In this document: positions 25,917 through 33,957 of the stretch, one piece after another | How positions within the stretch are numbered: the first letter of the stretch is position 1 | Layout: each line of letters starts with the position of its first letter | Source of the DNA: Maribacter sp. MJ134 | GTDB lineage: Bacteria > Bacteroidota > Bacteroidia > Flavobacteriales > Flavobacteriaceae | Assembly: GCF_003970695.1 (NCBI RefSeq) | Contig: NZ_CP034570.1 | Coordinates: 2,542,001 to 2,606,000 of the forward strand | Direction of reading: 5' to 3' | DNA: 64,000 nt | Notes under the pieces: model-generated | The model's input: only the letters and a program-made list of their open reading frames with translations | Databases searched by the model: none | What the model was told of the DNA's origin: nothing | Program-made: the position numbers and the translations under genes

Positions 25917-27485
25917 CTAAAAAGGCGTTGCGATGTTTAATGCTGCACAATAGCCTGCAATCTCTTTATCTACTTCGGCTAGTTGTTCATCTATATTTTT
26001 GAGTCTTTCGGTCACCGCATCGAGGTCAATGATAACCTCATCTTCAAACGTATCTACATAACGAGGCATATTGAGGTTGTAATCGTTATCACGTATTTCT
26101 TGGATGGTGACTACGTTACTGTATTTGTCCTTCTCGGTTCTGTTGCGGTAGGTTTCTACAATTTCCATAACGTCCTGCTCTCGCAGTTCGTTTTGGTTCT
26201 TTACCTTCTCGTAGTGGTCTTCACCACTGGCATCAATAAACATTATGGTATCATTTGCCTCACGGCATTTTTTGAGTACCAGAATACAGGTAGGAATGGA
26301 TGTACCGTAAAAGATATTTGCTGGCAAGCCTATAACGGCGTCTAGTGCGTTCAACTCCTCGATGAGGTACTTGCGTATTACGTGTTCTGCTGCGCCACGA
26401 TACAGGACACCGTGAGGCAATACACACGCCATTGTGCCATTATCTGCTAGCTGGTAATACATATGGGTTACAAATGCATAATCTGCCTTTGTGTTAGGTG
26501 CTAGCTTCCCGAATTGACTGAAACGCTCGTCTGTACTGTTGAGCGGATTTTTGTTCCCTTTCCAATGTGCTGAAAATGGTGGATTTGCAACAATCGCCTC
26601 AAAACGGTACTCTAAATGCTGAGGTTCTTCTAATGTGTTTTCCTGACGTATATCGAACTGACGGTAATGCACATCGTGCAGTATCATATTCATACGTGCG
26701 AGGTTGTAGGTGGTACGGTTTAATTCCTGACCGTAGAACTCACTTACGTCTGCTTCTTTGGCTACACGTAATAACAACGAACCCGAGCCACAGGTTGGGT
26801 CATATACTGATTTTACTTTGGTTTTTCCTGTAGTAACAATTTTGGCTAGTATAGTAGACACCTGTTGAGGTGTGTAAAATTCTCCTGCGGTTTTACCAGC
26901 TCCAGCTGCAAATTTACCAATTAGAAACTCATACGCATCTCCTAGTACGTCACTCTCAATATCTTCTAATCTAAAATCGATTTCATCTAGTGCATTGATA
27001 ATCTTTACGATAATCTCGTTTCTTGCTCCTACGGTACGCCCTAGCTTTGTTGAGGTTAGGTCTAAGTCTTCAAACAATGCCTCAAAATCATCTTGAGACT
27101 CGCTGTCCATCGTGCTTTGCTCTATATGTCTTAGGATTTCCTGAAGGTCATCCAGAATATACGTACTTTCTCCTTCTACCTTTGAGCTTCCTTTGCTAGC
27201 TACCGCTGCAAATAATTCTTCAGGTTTGAGGTAGTACCCTAATTTGATAAGCGACTCTTCACGGATTGCCTCAAGTGTTTCAGGGTCAGTTACTTGTGTG
27301 AAATCAGTAACTTCCTCACCTTCAAGTAGTTGGTTAGCGTAAAGCTCCTGTTTTTCAGATAGATACTTAAAAAATATGAATCCCAAAATGTAATCACGGT
27401 AATCATCTGGGTTCATTTTACCTCTTAGGAGGTTTGCTATTTCCCAGAGTTTACGCTGTAGGAGTTGTTTTTGTTCTTCTGACAT
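25917..27485 (-). CDS. hsdM: Type I restriction-modification methyltransferase HsdM
   Basis: 522 residues from the ATG at 27485, the start of the conserved MSEEQKQLLQRKLWEIANLLRG helix; a longer reading from 27542 adds 19 residues that overlap the upstream gene and look non-native. The N-terminal HsdM_N domain is followed by the N6-adenine methylase with DPTCGSGS (residues 229-236, SAM site) and NPPF (301-304, catalytic). With two HsdM and one HsdS it methylates the host's recognition sites. It starts 17 bp after the AbiEii-like gene in the same direction, so they are probably co-transcribed. Confidence 0.95.
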   Translation of the reverse strand: MSEEQKQLLQRKLWEIANLLRGKMNPDDYRDYILGFIFFKYLSEKQELYANQLLEGEEVTDFTQVTDPETLEAIREESLIKLGYYLKPEELFAAVASKGSSKVEGESTYILDDLQEILRHIEQSTMDSESQDDFEALFEDLDLTSTKLGRTVGARNEIIVKIINALDEIDFRLEDIESDVLGDAYEFLIGKFAAGAGKTAGEFYTPQQVSTILAKIVTTGKTKVKSVYDPTCGSGSLLLRVAKEADVSEFYGQELNRTTYNLARMNMILHDVHYRQFDIRQENTLEEPQHLEYRFEAIVANPPFSAHWKGNKNPLNSTDERFSQFGKLAPNTKADYAFVTHMYYQLADNGTMACVLPHGVLYRGAAEHVIRKYLIEELNALDAVIGLPANIFYGTSIPTCILVLKKCREANDTIMFIDASGEDHYEKVKNQNELREQDVMEIVETYRNRTEKDKYSNVVTIQEIRDNDYNLNMPRYVDTFEDEVIIDLDAVTERLKNIDEQLAEVDKEIAGYCAALNIATPF

Positions 27486-27501
27486 ATTATATCGTGGGTG
27501 T

Positions 27502-28353
27502 TTAATTGGTTGAACTTTCAGTAATTCCTTTTTTAATTTCACTCAAAATCCTCTGCACTTCTTGCAAAGATTTCTTCATATTCAGGGCTAGCGTAACTTC
27601 AGTCAAATTTGCTTTTGGTTTTTCTTGTATAGCCTCTTCCAAGATGTTCATGATGGTTTGTTGTAATTTTGCATTTGATGCTAGAATGGGTTTCATCTTT
27701 CTACCAATGATTCTGGCAGCCGCAGTTGTCATTTCAAAATCATCATCAAAAAGGTCTAAGTGATTTTCGTAGGCTTCGGCTTCATAGAATTCCCATCCGG
27801 AGTTAAGGAGTAATGAGATATCCTCTAAATCTTTGATTCTATCTTTTTTATCATTCCAAGAAACCAGTTTAAGAATGATCAACCCTACTACAGGTGAAGT
27901 GGGTAATGAAAAACCAGCTTCTTTGATAGTTATTTCTTCCGCTTGTTCGCCAACTTCTTTAAAACCAAGAACTGATAATGAAATATCACGCGCATCAAAA
28001 TTGACGGTATAGTCTTGTTCGATTTCTCCATAGGGTAGGAGGTCGAGAATGGTATCTGTTTTATTATATATAAGTCGGTAGCTTTCGTTTGTTTTTTTGA
28101 ATCCTCTGCTACATAGTTCATTGAACAAAATGTCATATTTTTCAAAATCAGGTACCATAATTGCAAAATCAATATCAGCGGTGTTTCGAGCAGGTTTAAG
28201 ACCTGCTTTATAAAGTTGCACATCTCTAGCATTCGCACCAATTAAGTAGTATTTGATATTATGCGAAGTGAATACTTTTTCCAATATCTGATATACTTCA
28301 CCATGGTTGGCAAATGAATAATCTTTATAAGTTGGGTTTGATATACTCATCAA
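27502..28353 (-). CDS. AbiEii-like nucleotidyltransferase (type IV toxin candidate)
   Basis: 283 residues. The nucleotidyltransferase fold is shown by YLIGANARDVQLY (the GG/GS-like motif) and TADIDFAI with the paired catalytic aspartates; a helical C-terminal domain follows. AbiEii-type proteins are MenT-like enzymes that add nucleotides to tRNA acceptor ends and stop growth. It overlaps the upstream AbiEi-like gene by 29 bp, the classic toxin-antitoxin arrangement, here antitoxin first. It precedes hsdM by 17 bp, so abortive-infection and restriction genes form one defence operon. Confidence 0.78.
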   Translation of the reverse strand: MMSISNPTYKDYSFANHGEVYQILEKVFTSHNIKYYLIGANARDVQLYKAGLKPARNTADIDFAIMVPDFEKYDILFNELCSRGFKKTNESYRLIYNKTDTILDLLPYGEIEQDYTVNFDARDISLSVLGFKEVGEQAEEITIKEAGFSLPTSPVVGLIILKLVSWNDKKDRIKDLEDISLLLNSGWEFYEAEAYENHLDLFDDDFEMTTAAARIIGRKMKPILASNAKLQQTIMNILEEAIQEKPKANLTEVTLALNMKKSLQEVQRILSEIKKGITESSTN

Positions 28354-29314
28354 AGATTATTTTAGCGGTTTCTATGTTTCTATCGTTGCCGCTGTAAATG
28401 AGTTCGGCATATATTAAAAGAGGGTGGGCGACTACATTGCTGTCTTCATAATCATGATCGCATGACCCTAGTTTCCAAAAGGGATGATAAACACTAATCT
28501 CGCCATCTTCTTGGGGTAATAATCTGTAATTCTTAATTAAGTCTTGTTTGGGGCGATTCGTGAACAGTGTATACTTTTCTGGTTTTAAGTAATTGGTCAA
28601 CATTGCCGCGCCTGATTCACCTCCCCATCGGGTTTCAAATTCAGGACTGTTTTCTTTAATTTCAAATCTGTTTTTCGAAAAACTGTACTTCCCTAATTTG
28701 TAAACTGGCAGTATTTTTTGATTTAATACATCAATCCATTTTTCTAGCAGTTCTTCCATACGAACCAATTGATACTTTTTTTCGTTATCCCATTTTACCG
28801 CAAAATCTTCATCCAAAAGACCATTTATCATTTTACTAACACTACCTAATGAAACTTTACTTATTTCTGCCAAATGACGATAAGTTGCATTTATTAATTC
28901 AGGATTTTGGAGCAGGTGAAATAATATTTGTCCGCCTGACTGAGTGAAAACATCTGAATATTGATTGTGTACTGGTTTGCCGTTATTTTTCTCTATATAT
29001 AGTTTAAGATTATCAAGATTTAAAAAAGCGTTCCCGAAACTATCAATGTAATTGATGTTTCTTGCTTTCAGTGCTTCCTTTGCTTTTGGAGTAATGTATT
29101 TAGATGCAACCAAAACGGGAAGCTCTTTACTTCTAGTTTTTTCAAAAAGAGAAATATTATGTGGGCGTACTTCGTTTTTAAACTCTACAAAAACGCTTTC
29201 ACCATTTATGGTATAAATTTTTTCCTCTGATTTGACATCTAGATTTACATAGCGTACTTCTGTTGCAAAGTCTAACTCATCAAAAAATTCATTTAGGTAA
29301 ATAGTGCTTAGCAT
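28325..29314 (-). CDS. AbiEi-like antitoxin/regulator with winged-helix domain
   Basis: 329 residues. Residues ~115-185 form a winged-helix HTH (TQSGGQILFHLLQNPEL, then YRHLAEISKVSLGSVSKMINGLLDE), preceded by a segment with VEFKNEVRPHNI and VLVASKYITPKAKEALKARNINYIDSFG, split here as two motifs. This matches the AbiEi-family antitoxin usually paired with a nucleotidyltransferase. It should neutralise the downstream toxin and repress the promoter. Its own upstream region (29315-29380) is AT-rich and contains ATGTTCATGTTACATGAAC-type inverted sequence suitable as an operator. Confidence 0.75.
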   Translation of the reverse strand: MLSTIYLNEFFDELDFATEVRYVNLDVKSEEKIYTINGESVFVEFKNEVRPHNISLFEKTRSKELPVLVASKYITPKAKEALKARNINYIDSFGNAFLNLDNLKLYIEKNNGKPVHNQYSDVFTQSGGQILFHLLQNPELINATYRHLAEISKVSLGSVSKMINGLLDEDFAVKWDNEKKYQLVRMEELLEKWIDVLNQKILPVYKLGKYSFSKNRFEIKENSPEFETRWGGESGAAMLTNYLKPEKYTLFTNRPKQDLIKNYRLLPQEDGEISVYHPFWKLGSCDHDYEDSNVVAHPLLIYAELIYSGNDRNIETAKIIFDEYIKPNL

Positions 29315-29323
29315 TTGTTCATT

Positions 29324-29355
29324 TATTTCAAATGTTCATGTTACATGAACAATCA
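29324..29355. promoter_or_regulatory. Possible operator upstream of AbiEi-like gene
   Basis: GTTCATGTTACATGAAC (29334-29350) is a perfect 8-bp inverted repeat with a one-base centre, sitting ~20 bp before the AbiEi-like start codon. AbiEi proteins are winged-helix autorepressors that bind inverted repeats, so this is a plausible operator. Confidence 0.6.
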
Positions 29356-29522
29356 AATATAATGAAAATACTCATCGTTTTAAAGTAATAATACAGCAGT
29401 TTTATAAATAACAAAACGCTTCAAATCTTTCACATTTGGTTAAACAATGCACATTTATCTCCAAAAATCACATAATAATTAGGCAGGGTGGGACGAGGTC
29501 TAAGCTTTAAATGATATTTCAA

Positions 29523-30053
29523 TTACAAACAATAATCATCTATTTCCTCTAAAATTTGTTCCGAGGTGTACTCGTCGATTACTGATAAATCTAATTCTGA
29601 AGAAAAGTTGATTAGAAGGTTCTTCAGCTCGTGTATGGTGTCCTGCGTTAATTCGCTATGATTTGGCTCATAAATTTTATAGGCCAATTCCCTGCCAAAC
29701 TTTAAATCGAATTCATTTTCGGAGAATGGAACAATTTTACATTCAAAAGCCTCTAAATAGAGCAGGTATTTTTGGTTCAGCACCCAATAATACAGAGCAG
29801 TACGTTCTTCTTTTTTGAGATCTGCGAAGAAATTCCATACATACGCTGAAAGCTCAAGTTCAATATCAGATGGTTTTGTATCTGTGCCATAATAATTGAC
29901 GCTTTGAATTAATTCGGTGACAACTTGAGCCTTGCCGATAGATTCAAAAGAGAATCCCATCAACAATTTTTTCAAAACCATTTTTTGAGTGTAATCGATT
30001 ACGATGGCATTCATTTCATTGGTTACCAACAATCGGTCGTCAACTGTAATCAT
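29523..30053 (-). CDS. Uncharacterised protein downstream of HipB-like gene
   Basis: 176 residues, acidic, no signal peptide, membrane segment or known catalytic motif. The predicted structure is largely helical, with a Tyr/Leu-rich middle (EERTALYYWVLNQKYLLYLE) and an acidic C-terminus. It is not HipA: no HipA_N/HipA_C motifs are present. It lies 71 bp downstream of the HipB-like gene in the same direction; the gap has a weak hairpin (30074-30080 with 30096-30102). It is the only candidate partner of that regulator. Function unknown. Confidence 0.7.
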   Translation of the reverse strand: MITVDDRLLVTNEMNAIVIDYTQKMVLKKLLMGFSFESIGKAQVVTELIQSVNYYGTDTKPSDIELELSAYVWNFFADLKKEERTALYYWVLNQKYLLYLEAFECKIVPFSENEFDLKFGRELAYKIYEPNHSELTQDTIHELKNLLINFSSELDLSVIDEYTSEQILEEIDDYCL

Positions 30054-30124
30054 AATACTATTCGTTTATTTTAAGTCTAACCGAAAAAGATAAGCTTAGA
30101 CTAAGGTCGCTATTATTCAAACAA

Positions 30125-30370
30125 TTAATCTTCTATCAATTTCAAACGCTGCTCTCTAGAGAGCTCTATGGGGGTAAGCGTATGACCAAAAAACAGAAGC
30201 AGTTCGTTAACCTTATTCATCATTAAACTAGGTTTTCCCTGCTCTAATTCACGAATAAATCGAAGTCCGACTCCGGTAATATCTGAAAGTTCAACTTGCG
30301 TGAGCTTAAGTTCTCTTCTTCGCTGTCGGGTAAATTCAGCTATTGGGTTATCTCTACTCCAATCTTCCAT
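30125..30370 (-). CDS. HipB-like XRE-family antitoxin/autoregulator
   Basis: 81 residues from the internal ATG at 30370 (MEDWSRDNPIAEF); a start at 30406 would add 12 unlikely residues and run through an operator. The HTH is seen in FTRQRRRELKLTQVELSDITGVGLRFIRELEQGKPS, here two motifs: LTQVELSDITG and LRFIRELEQG, followed by MMNKVNELLLFFGHTL. This is the HipB (y4mF-type) layout, whose members repress the promoter together with HipA. Three palindromic operators lie upstream. No hipA gene is present anywhere in the window. Confidence 0.85.
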   Translation of the reverse strand: MEDWSRDNPIAEFTRQRRRELKLTQVELSDITGVGLRFIRELEQGKPSLMMNKVNELLLFFGHTLTPIELSREQRLKLIED

Positions 30371-30373
30371 TAT

Positions 30374-30471
30374 TATACCTTTTCGGGTGCAAATTAAACA
30401 AATCAATTTGAATTATACCCTATGAGGTATAAAATAAGATTGGAGTAGTCAATTATATCTGAAAGGGTATA
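30374..30471 (-). promoter_or_regulatory. Three TATACC-N6-GGTATA operators at 40-bp intervals
   Basis: Sites at 30374-30391 (TATACC/GGTGCA), 30414-30431 (perfect TATACC/GGTATA) and 30454-30471 (TATATC/GGTATA), each 18 bp with a 6-base centre. Start-to-start spacing is exactly 40 bp, four helical turns. The first site abuts the start codon of the HipB-like gene. The array resembles the multi-operator control of hipBA by HipB. Confidence 0.8.
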
Positions 30472-30600
30472 ATTTTAGTTACTCAAATTGGAATCTAAAT
30501 CTAGGTCTTAGTAAACTTATAAGAAAGGTGGTAATTATTACTGCTATTATCGTTTTTTTCTAAACAATAAGATTTTAATTTTTCTATAGAAGTAAACCAA

Positions 30601-31647
30601 TTACCATTTTCGACCTTTCCGTTTGCGTTTCCTCTTTTTGAATCGGCTATCGTTCTCAATCTCTAGTTTAAAAGCGTTCCATGGATTGTCTTCTATTTGA
30701 TGGGGTTTCAATTCTTCTGATTGAGTTTTTTCCAAATAAGATTTTGGTTGCTCAGTAGCTTTGATATGCCGTTCTGAAATAGGTTTTGTCTTTCCTTTAC
30801 TTGTTGTTGCTGAGTTTGAATTTTTCTTAGTAGCACTATCAGCTCCTCGTGCTGTGTTATTAGTTTCGAGAATAATTGTACGGTCTCTGTCTTGTTCATA
30901 ATCGATACGTTTTATAATGTTGTTCCATGAATATTGTCGCCCCAGACTGCTTCCTTTATAAATGATGTCTTTGTATCTAAAGGATAACCCTGTTACCCTT
31001 CCCGTGCTTTTACTTACATTGAACTTGGGACTTATTTTCTTTGCACTCAATTTGCTAATGAATTCAGTTGTATTCTTGGAATTTGAGATTGTACTTTCAA
31101 GATGGTTCTGAAGGATTAACCTTATTGGAGGTTCGCCAGTTCGAAATGCCTTTTGTATCTCTTTATGGGTAATGGTCGCCTTTCTCGTTAGTTTAATATC
31201 CTCGAGCTGAGACAGTCCGTATTTTGATTCTAGTTTCCGGACAAGACGTTCACTTCGTTCATAATCTTTACTGTCGCTGACCAGTTCTCCAGAAAACTTT
31301 ACCCTATTGGCAATGATATGGATATGCTCGTGTTCTTGGTCACCGTGTCGGTACATGATATATTGATTGTCATCGAACCCCATGTCCTTTATATAATCCA
31401 TTCCCAAAGAAGTGAATTGCTTGTCGCTCAATTTATCCTCATAGGGCAGGTTCAGCGAAACGTGATACACCGCCTTTCCCAATCTTGGTCGGAGCTGTCT
31501 AATTATATTGAACTCTTGGGTCATATCAACGGTTTTTCCATAGGAAATATTGGTGTCCAGTACATACGCTATTCCCTGCTCGACCTTTCTTTCATTGTAG
31601 GCCAACACTCCGTAGAAATCTTTCCCCTTAATCTGCTTAGCTATCAC
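30601..31647 (-). CDS. Relaxase/mobilization nuclease (MobB/MOBP type)
   Basis: 348 residues. The relaxase domain occupies ~1-200: an N-terminal catalytic segment with Tyr12/Tyr17 (KGKDFYGVLAYNE) and the HUH-like metal motif HGDQEHEHIHIIANRV (His101, His106, His108, His110). The C-terminal ~130 residues are basic and low in complexity (KKRKRKRKGRKW at the end), suited to non-specific DNA binding. It nicks oriT and leads single-stranded DNA into a recipient through a helper's secretion channel. It overlaps mobC by 11 bp, so the two are translated together. Confidence 0.9.
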   Translation of the reverse strand: MIAKQIKGKDFYGVLAYNERKVEQGIAYVLDTNISYGKTVDMTQEFNIIRQLRPRLGKAVYHVSLNLPYEDKLSDKQFTSLGMDYIKDMGFDDNQYIMYRHGDQEHEHIHIIANRVKFSGELVSDSKDYERSERLVRKLESKYGLSQLEDIKLTRKATITHKEIQKAFRTGEPPIRLILQNHLESTISNSKNTTEFISKLSAKKISPKFNVSKSTGRVTGLSFRYKDIIYKGSSLGRQYSWNNIIKRIDYEQDRDRTIILETNNTARGADSATKKNSNSATTSKGKTKPISERHIKATEQPKSYLEKTQSEELKPHQIEDNPWNAFKLEIENDSRFKKRKRKRKGRKW

Positions 31648-31984
31648 GGTTTACAATATTTGATTTTAGGATATCCAAGGTTCTTTCCAATTCAGATAAT
31701 TGTTTAGTCAACACCGTAGTATTGTTCATTCCCAAATGCACCTTTTTGGTCAATTGGTTGATGTTGTTTCCAACTCGGCCCAACTCGATAAAAAGTTTTC
31801 TGTCCTCCGGAGTTATTTTTTTTCTAGGCAGTACCCTTCCAGTTGTTCTCATTCGTATAAAATCAGGAATTGTAATTCCTAAGGTGTCCGCATTTTCGGA
31901 TACTGTTAGATATTCCGAAACGGTCATCCTTACGTTGACACGAATAGCTTTTAAGTCTTGTATTTTCTTTTTTGGTCTTGCCAT
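31637..31984 (-). CDS. mobC: Mobilization accessory protein MobC
   Basis: 115 residues from the ATG at 31984 (MARPKKKIQDLKAIRVNVRM). A longer frame back to 32056 would translate the palindromes thought to be oriT, so it is rejected. The N-terminal ribbon-helix-helix-like region (VRMTVSEYLTVSENADTLG) and the MobC signature (LFIELGRVGNNINQLTKKVH) are clear. MobC helps the relaxase load on and melt oriT. First gene of a mobC-relaxase operon. Confidence 0.9.
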   Translation of the reverse strand: MARPKKKIQDLKAIRVNVRMTVSEYLTVSENADTLGITIPDFIRMRTTGRVLPRKKITPEDRKLFIELGRVGNNINQLTKKVHLGMNNTTVLTKQLSELERTLDILKSNIVNRDS

Positions 31985-31989
31985 AATCT

Positions 31990-32070
31990 TGGGGTTTGGG
32001 GAGCATCCCCAACAAGTCATGCGAACAAAGTGAGCAGTTTTTGCTTGCAAAAACATGGCTTGCTACATGA
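31990..32070. other. Candidate oriT
   Basis: Just upstream of mobC are two perfect palindromes: a 7-bp stem with GCA loop (31996-32002 with 32006-32012, TTGGGGA/TCCCCAA) and an 8-bp stem with TT loop (32037-32044 with 32047-32054, GTTTTTGC/GCAAAAAC). Transfer origins normally lie beside mob genes and carry such repeats close to the nick. The nick position cannot be determined from sequence alone. Confidence 0.55.
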
Positions 32071-32122
32071 CCTCCGATTAAAATTTAGTTTTGAACAGTA
32101 TTTGGGCTTCTGTTTGTTACCC

Positions 32123-32413
32123 TCAAGATAATATTCCCCTCATTTCTTGGATAAGTGAATCAATGTCATCAGGGTGAAATAGAACCCTTCCTCCAAGTGG
32201 AATTTTTTTCAAAAGGCCTTTTTCAATCCAGGCATAAATTGTGGGCCTTGTTACCTGAAATTTTTTTACCAAGTCGGCAATGGTCAATAATTTGTCTTCA
32301 GTTGATTCTTCCTTAGAAGAGTTTTCAACGGGAATAGAATTGTTCTTTTGGGGATAATCGGCAGGTACGTATTCTTTTATCCCGTTATCGTCCATAATAA
32401 ATATTCGTTTCAT
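32123..32413 (-). CDS. Excisionase-family helix-turn-helix protein
   Basis: 96 residues. Residues ~42-90 form the MerR-like/excisionase winged helix: LLTIADLVKKFQVTRPTIYAWIEKGLLKKIP, seen as two motifs (LTIADLVKKFQVTRPTIYAW and LGGRVLFHPDDIDSLI). The first 40 residues are acidic and Ser-rich. Such proteins in Bacteroidetes elements direct excision or control mob/int expression. It lies upstream of mobC in the same direction, with the candidate oriT between. Confidence 0.85.
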   Translation of the reverse strand: MKRIFIMDDNGIKEYVPADYPQKNNSIPVENSSKEESTEDKLLTIADLVKKFQVTRPTIYAWIEKGLLKKIPLGGRVLFHPDDIDSLIQEMRGILS

Positions 32414-33160
32414 AATGAGCTGTTTTAAGGTTTACTTTATTGAACAAACCTAGCAGCATTGAACGATATTTTATCCGTTTGCTGTACACGCGATTATGTA
32501 CGGCAAACAGATAGAAAGAAGTATTTTAATTGGCCGGGGAATATTGAAGATAGGGATGGAAAAGCCAAAAAGCTTTTTTATCGCTATCGTTATTTTTTTT
32601 CAAGGGGGTGGACGAAAAACGATAGATTTTTGTCCACTTCCGCAGAAAGGATGTTGTTCGGGTAAAGAAAAGAAAATAGCTTTATACCGGAAAGTTTGCA
32701 GATATTTGACTGCGCTTCTTTTTTCCCTAACCACAAAGGTTAAGTTTTAAAAAGCTATGTATAGCACTATCGCGTTATATATTGCTATAACCATAGTTTC
32801 ATATGATTATATGGTCAAATGGAGCAATGTAGCTATTCAAGAGTTCGATGGAAGATTTTACCTCATGAATTGAGTTCAAGTCCTTATCGTAATATGTACT
32901 TCAGTATTGTATTTTTCTTGTCTTGAAACGAATCGATATCTTCTGGAGAAAAAATATTAATCGAAACTATTAAAAAGACCAGAAATGGGGCATTCTAGTA
33001 CGAGCTTCTACGCTTTGGCGAAAGTGGCCCCTAAAACAGTCAATTAATATGACTTTCATAATAGACAAATAAATTTCGTTTAATTACCTATTTTTATTGT
33101 AATTGCGATGTGACATAACCATATTGTATTGGTTGCCTGAATCATAATCAACAATAAAAA
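32414..33160. other. 747-bp non-coding region with two inverted repeats
   Basis: No credible gene on either strand: the open frames here are short, overlap each other and lack ribosome-binding sites. It holds an 11-bp inverted repeat (32477-32487 with 32498-32508, GTTTGCTGTAC/GTACGGCAAAC, one wobble) and a hairpin with stems GTGGAC-AAAAA (32608-32619 with 32627-32637, one bulged base). It separates the mobilization module from the signalling cargo and may contain regulatory or replication/transfer sites. Confidence 0.6.
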
Positions 33161-33928
33161 GTGATGAAATTCTTTCGAAAAATCAGACAGAAGTTGGTCG
33201 TAGAAAAAAAAATTCGCAACTATCTATTGTATGCCATTGGGGAAATCATACTTGTGGTCATTGGAATTTTGATCGCACTTGCCATCAATAACGGCCAACA
33301 AAAGAGGATTCTGGAAAAAAAAGAGCAAACGTACCTAAAAGGGTTAAAAACCGAATTTCAGTTCAGTAAGTTGAAACTGAACGAATTGATCGGGGTAAAT
33401 AGGAATAATTACAAAGGAGCTAAAAAAATAATAAAACATATTTCCGAGGATACTATGGCCATTACGGAAAAGCAGTTTTCCGAACTGCTCTATAATTCGT
33501 TTGTTTCCGGTATTTCCTTTAACCCCAACAACTCCCTCTTGAATGAAATGATCAATTCCGGAAGTTTAAAGGATCTTTCAAATCCGCAATTAAGAATGGA
33601 TTTGACGAATTGGATATCAACATTGGATGATATCGGCAAGCAAGAGAACGAACTTGCCCTGCAAAGGGAAAAAGTGCTGGATATGTTCAGGAACAACGAA
33701 AACAGTATTCGCACTATTTTCGATTTGGCGGGAGTAAATGCAGTACTGGATTTGCCCCAAGGGAACCAAGTAAGCAGTAACCTGCACCTGTTGGATTCAC
33801 AGGAATTCGAGAATAATATTCTCACTTTTATGCTGACAACCTATGCAACGGAGAATGCCCATTATACACCATTAATGGAAAGCCTAGATGCTATTTTAGA
33901 AATTCTGGATACGGAAATAAAGGAGTAA
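33161..33928 (+). CDS. DUF6090 family membrane protein
   Basis: 255 residues. The N-terminus is typical of DUF6090 in Bacteroidetes: a basic segment (FFRKIRQKLVVEKKIRNYLLYAIG) then one transmembrane helix (about residues 28-47, IGEIILVVIGILIALAINN), followed by a helical domain with coiled-coil character facing the periplasm or cytoplasm. No enzyme motif. It is followed 29 bp later by a membrane cyclase gene, suggesting a two-gene operon. Function of the family is unknown. Confidence 0.8.
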   Translation: MMKFFRKIRQKLVVEKKIRNYLLYAIGEIILVVIGILIALAINNGQQKRILEKKEQTYLKGLKTEFQFSKLKLNELIGVNRNNYKGAKKIIKHISEDTMAITEKQFSELLYNSFVSGISFNPNNSLLNEMINSGSLKDLSNPQLRMDLTNWISTLDDIGKQENELALQREKVLDMFRNNENSIRTIFDLAGVNAVLDLPQGNQVSSNLHLLDSQEFENNILTFMLTTYATENAHYTPLMESLDAILEILDTEIKE

Positions 33929-33957
33929 AAATTGGGTTTGATTTAGAATAATTGTCA

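Noticed and set aside
29315..30124. Frameshifted or decayed hipA behind the HipB-like gene
   Set aside because: Neither the 176-residue protein nor the flanking non-coding sequence contains HipA motifs such as the kinase loop or the GDxxLHxxN-type active site.
32459..32750. Two short plus-strand open frames in the 747-bp gap
   Set aside because: They overlap each other in different frames, span inverted repeats and have no recognisable content.
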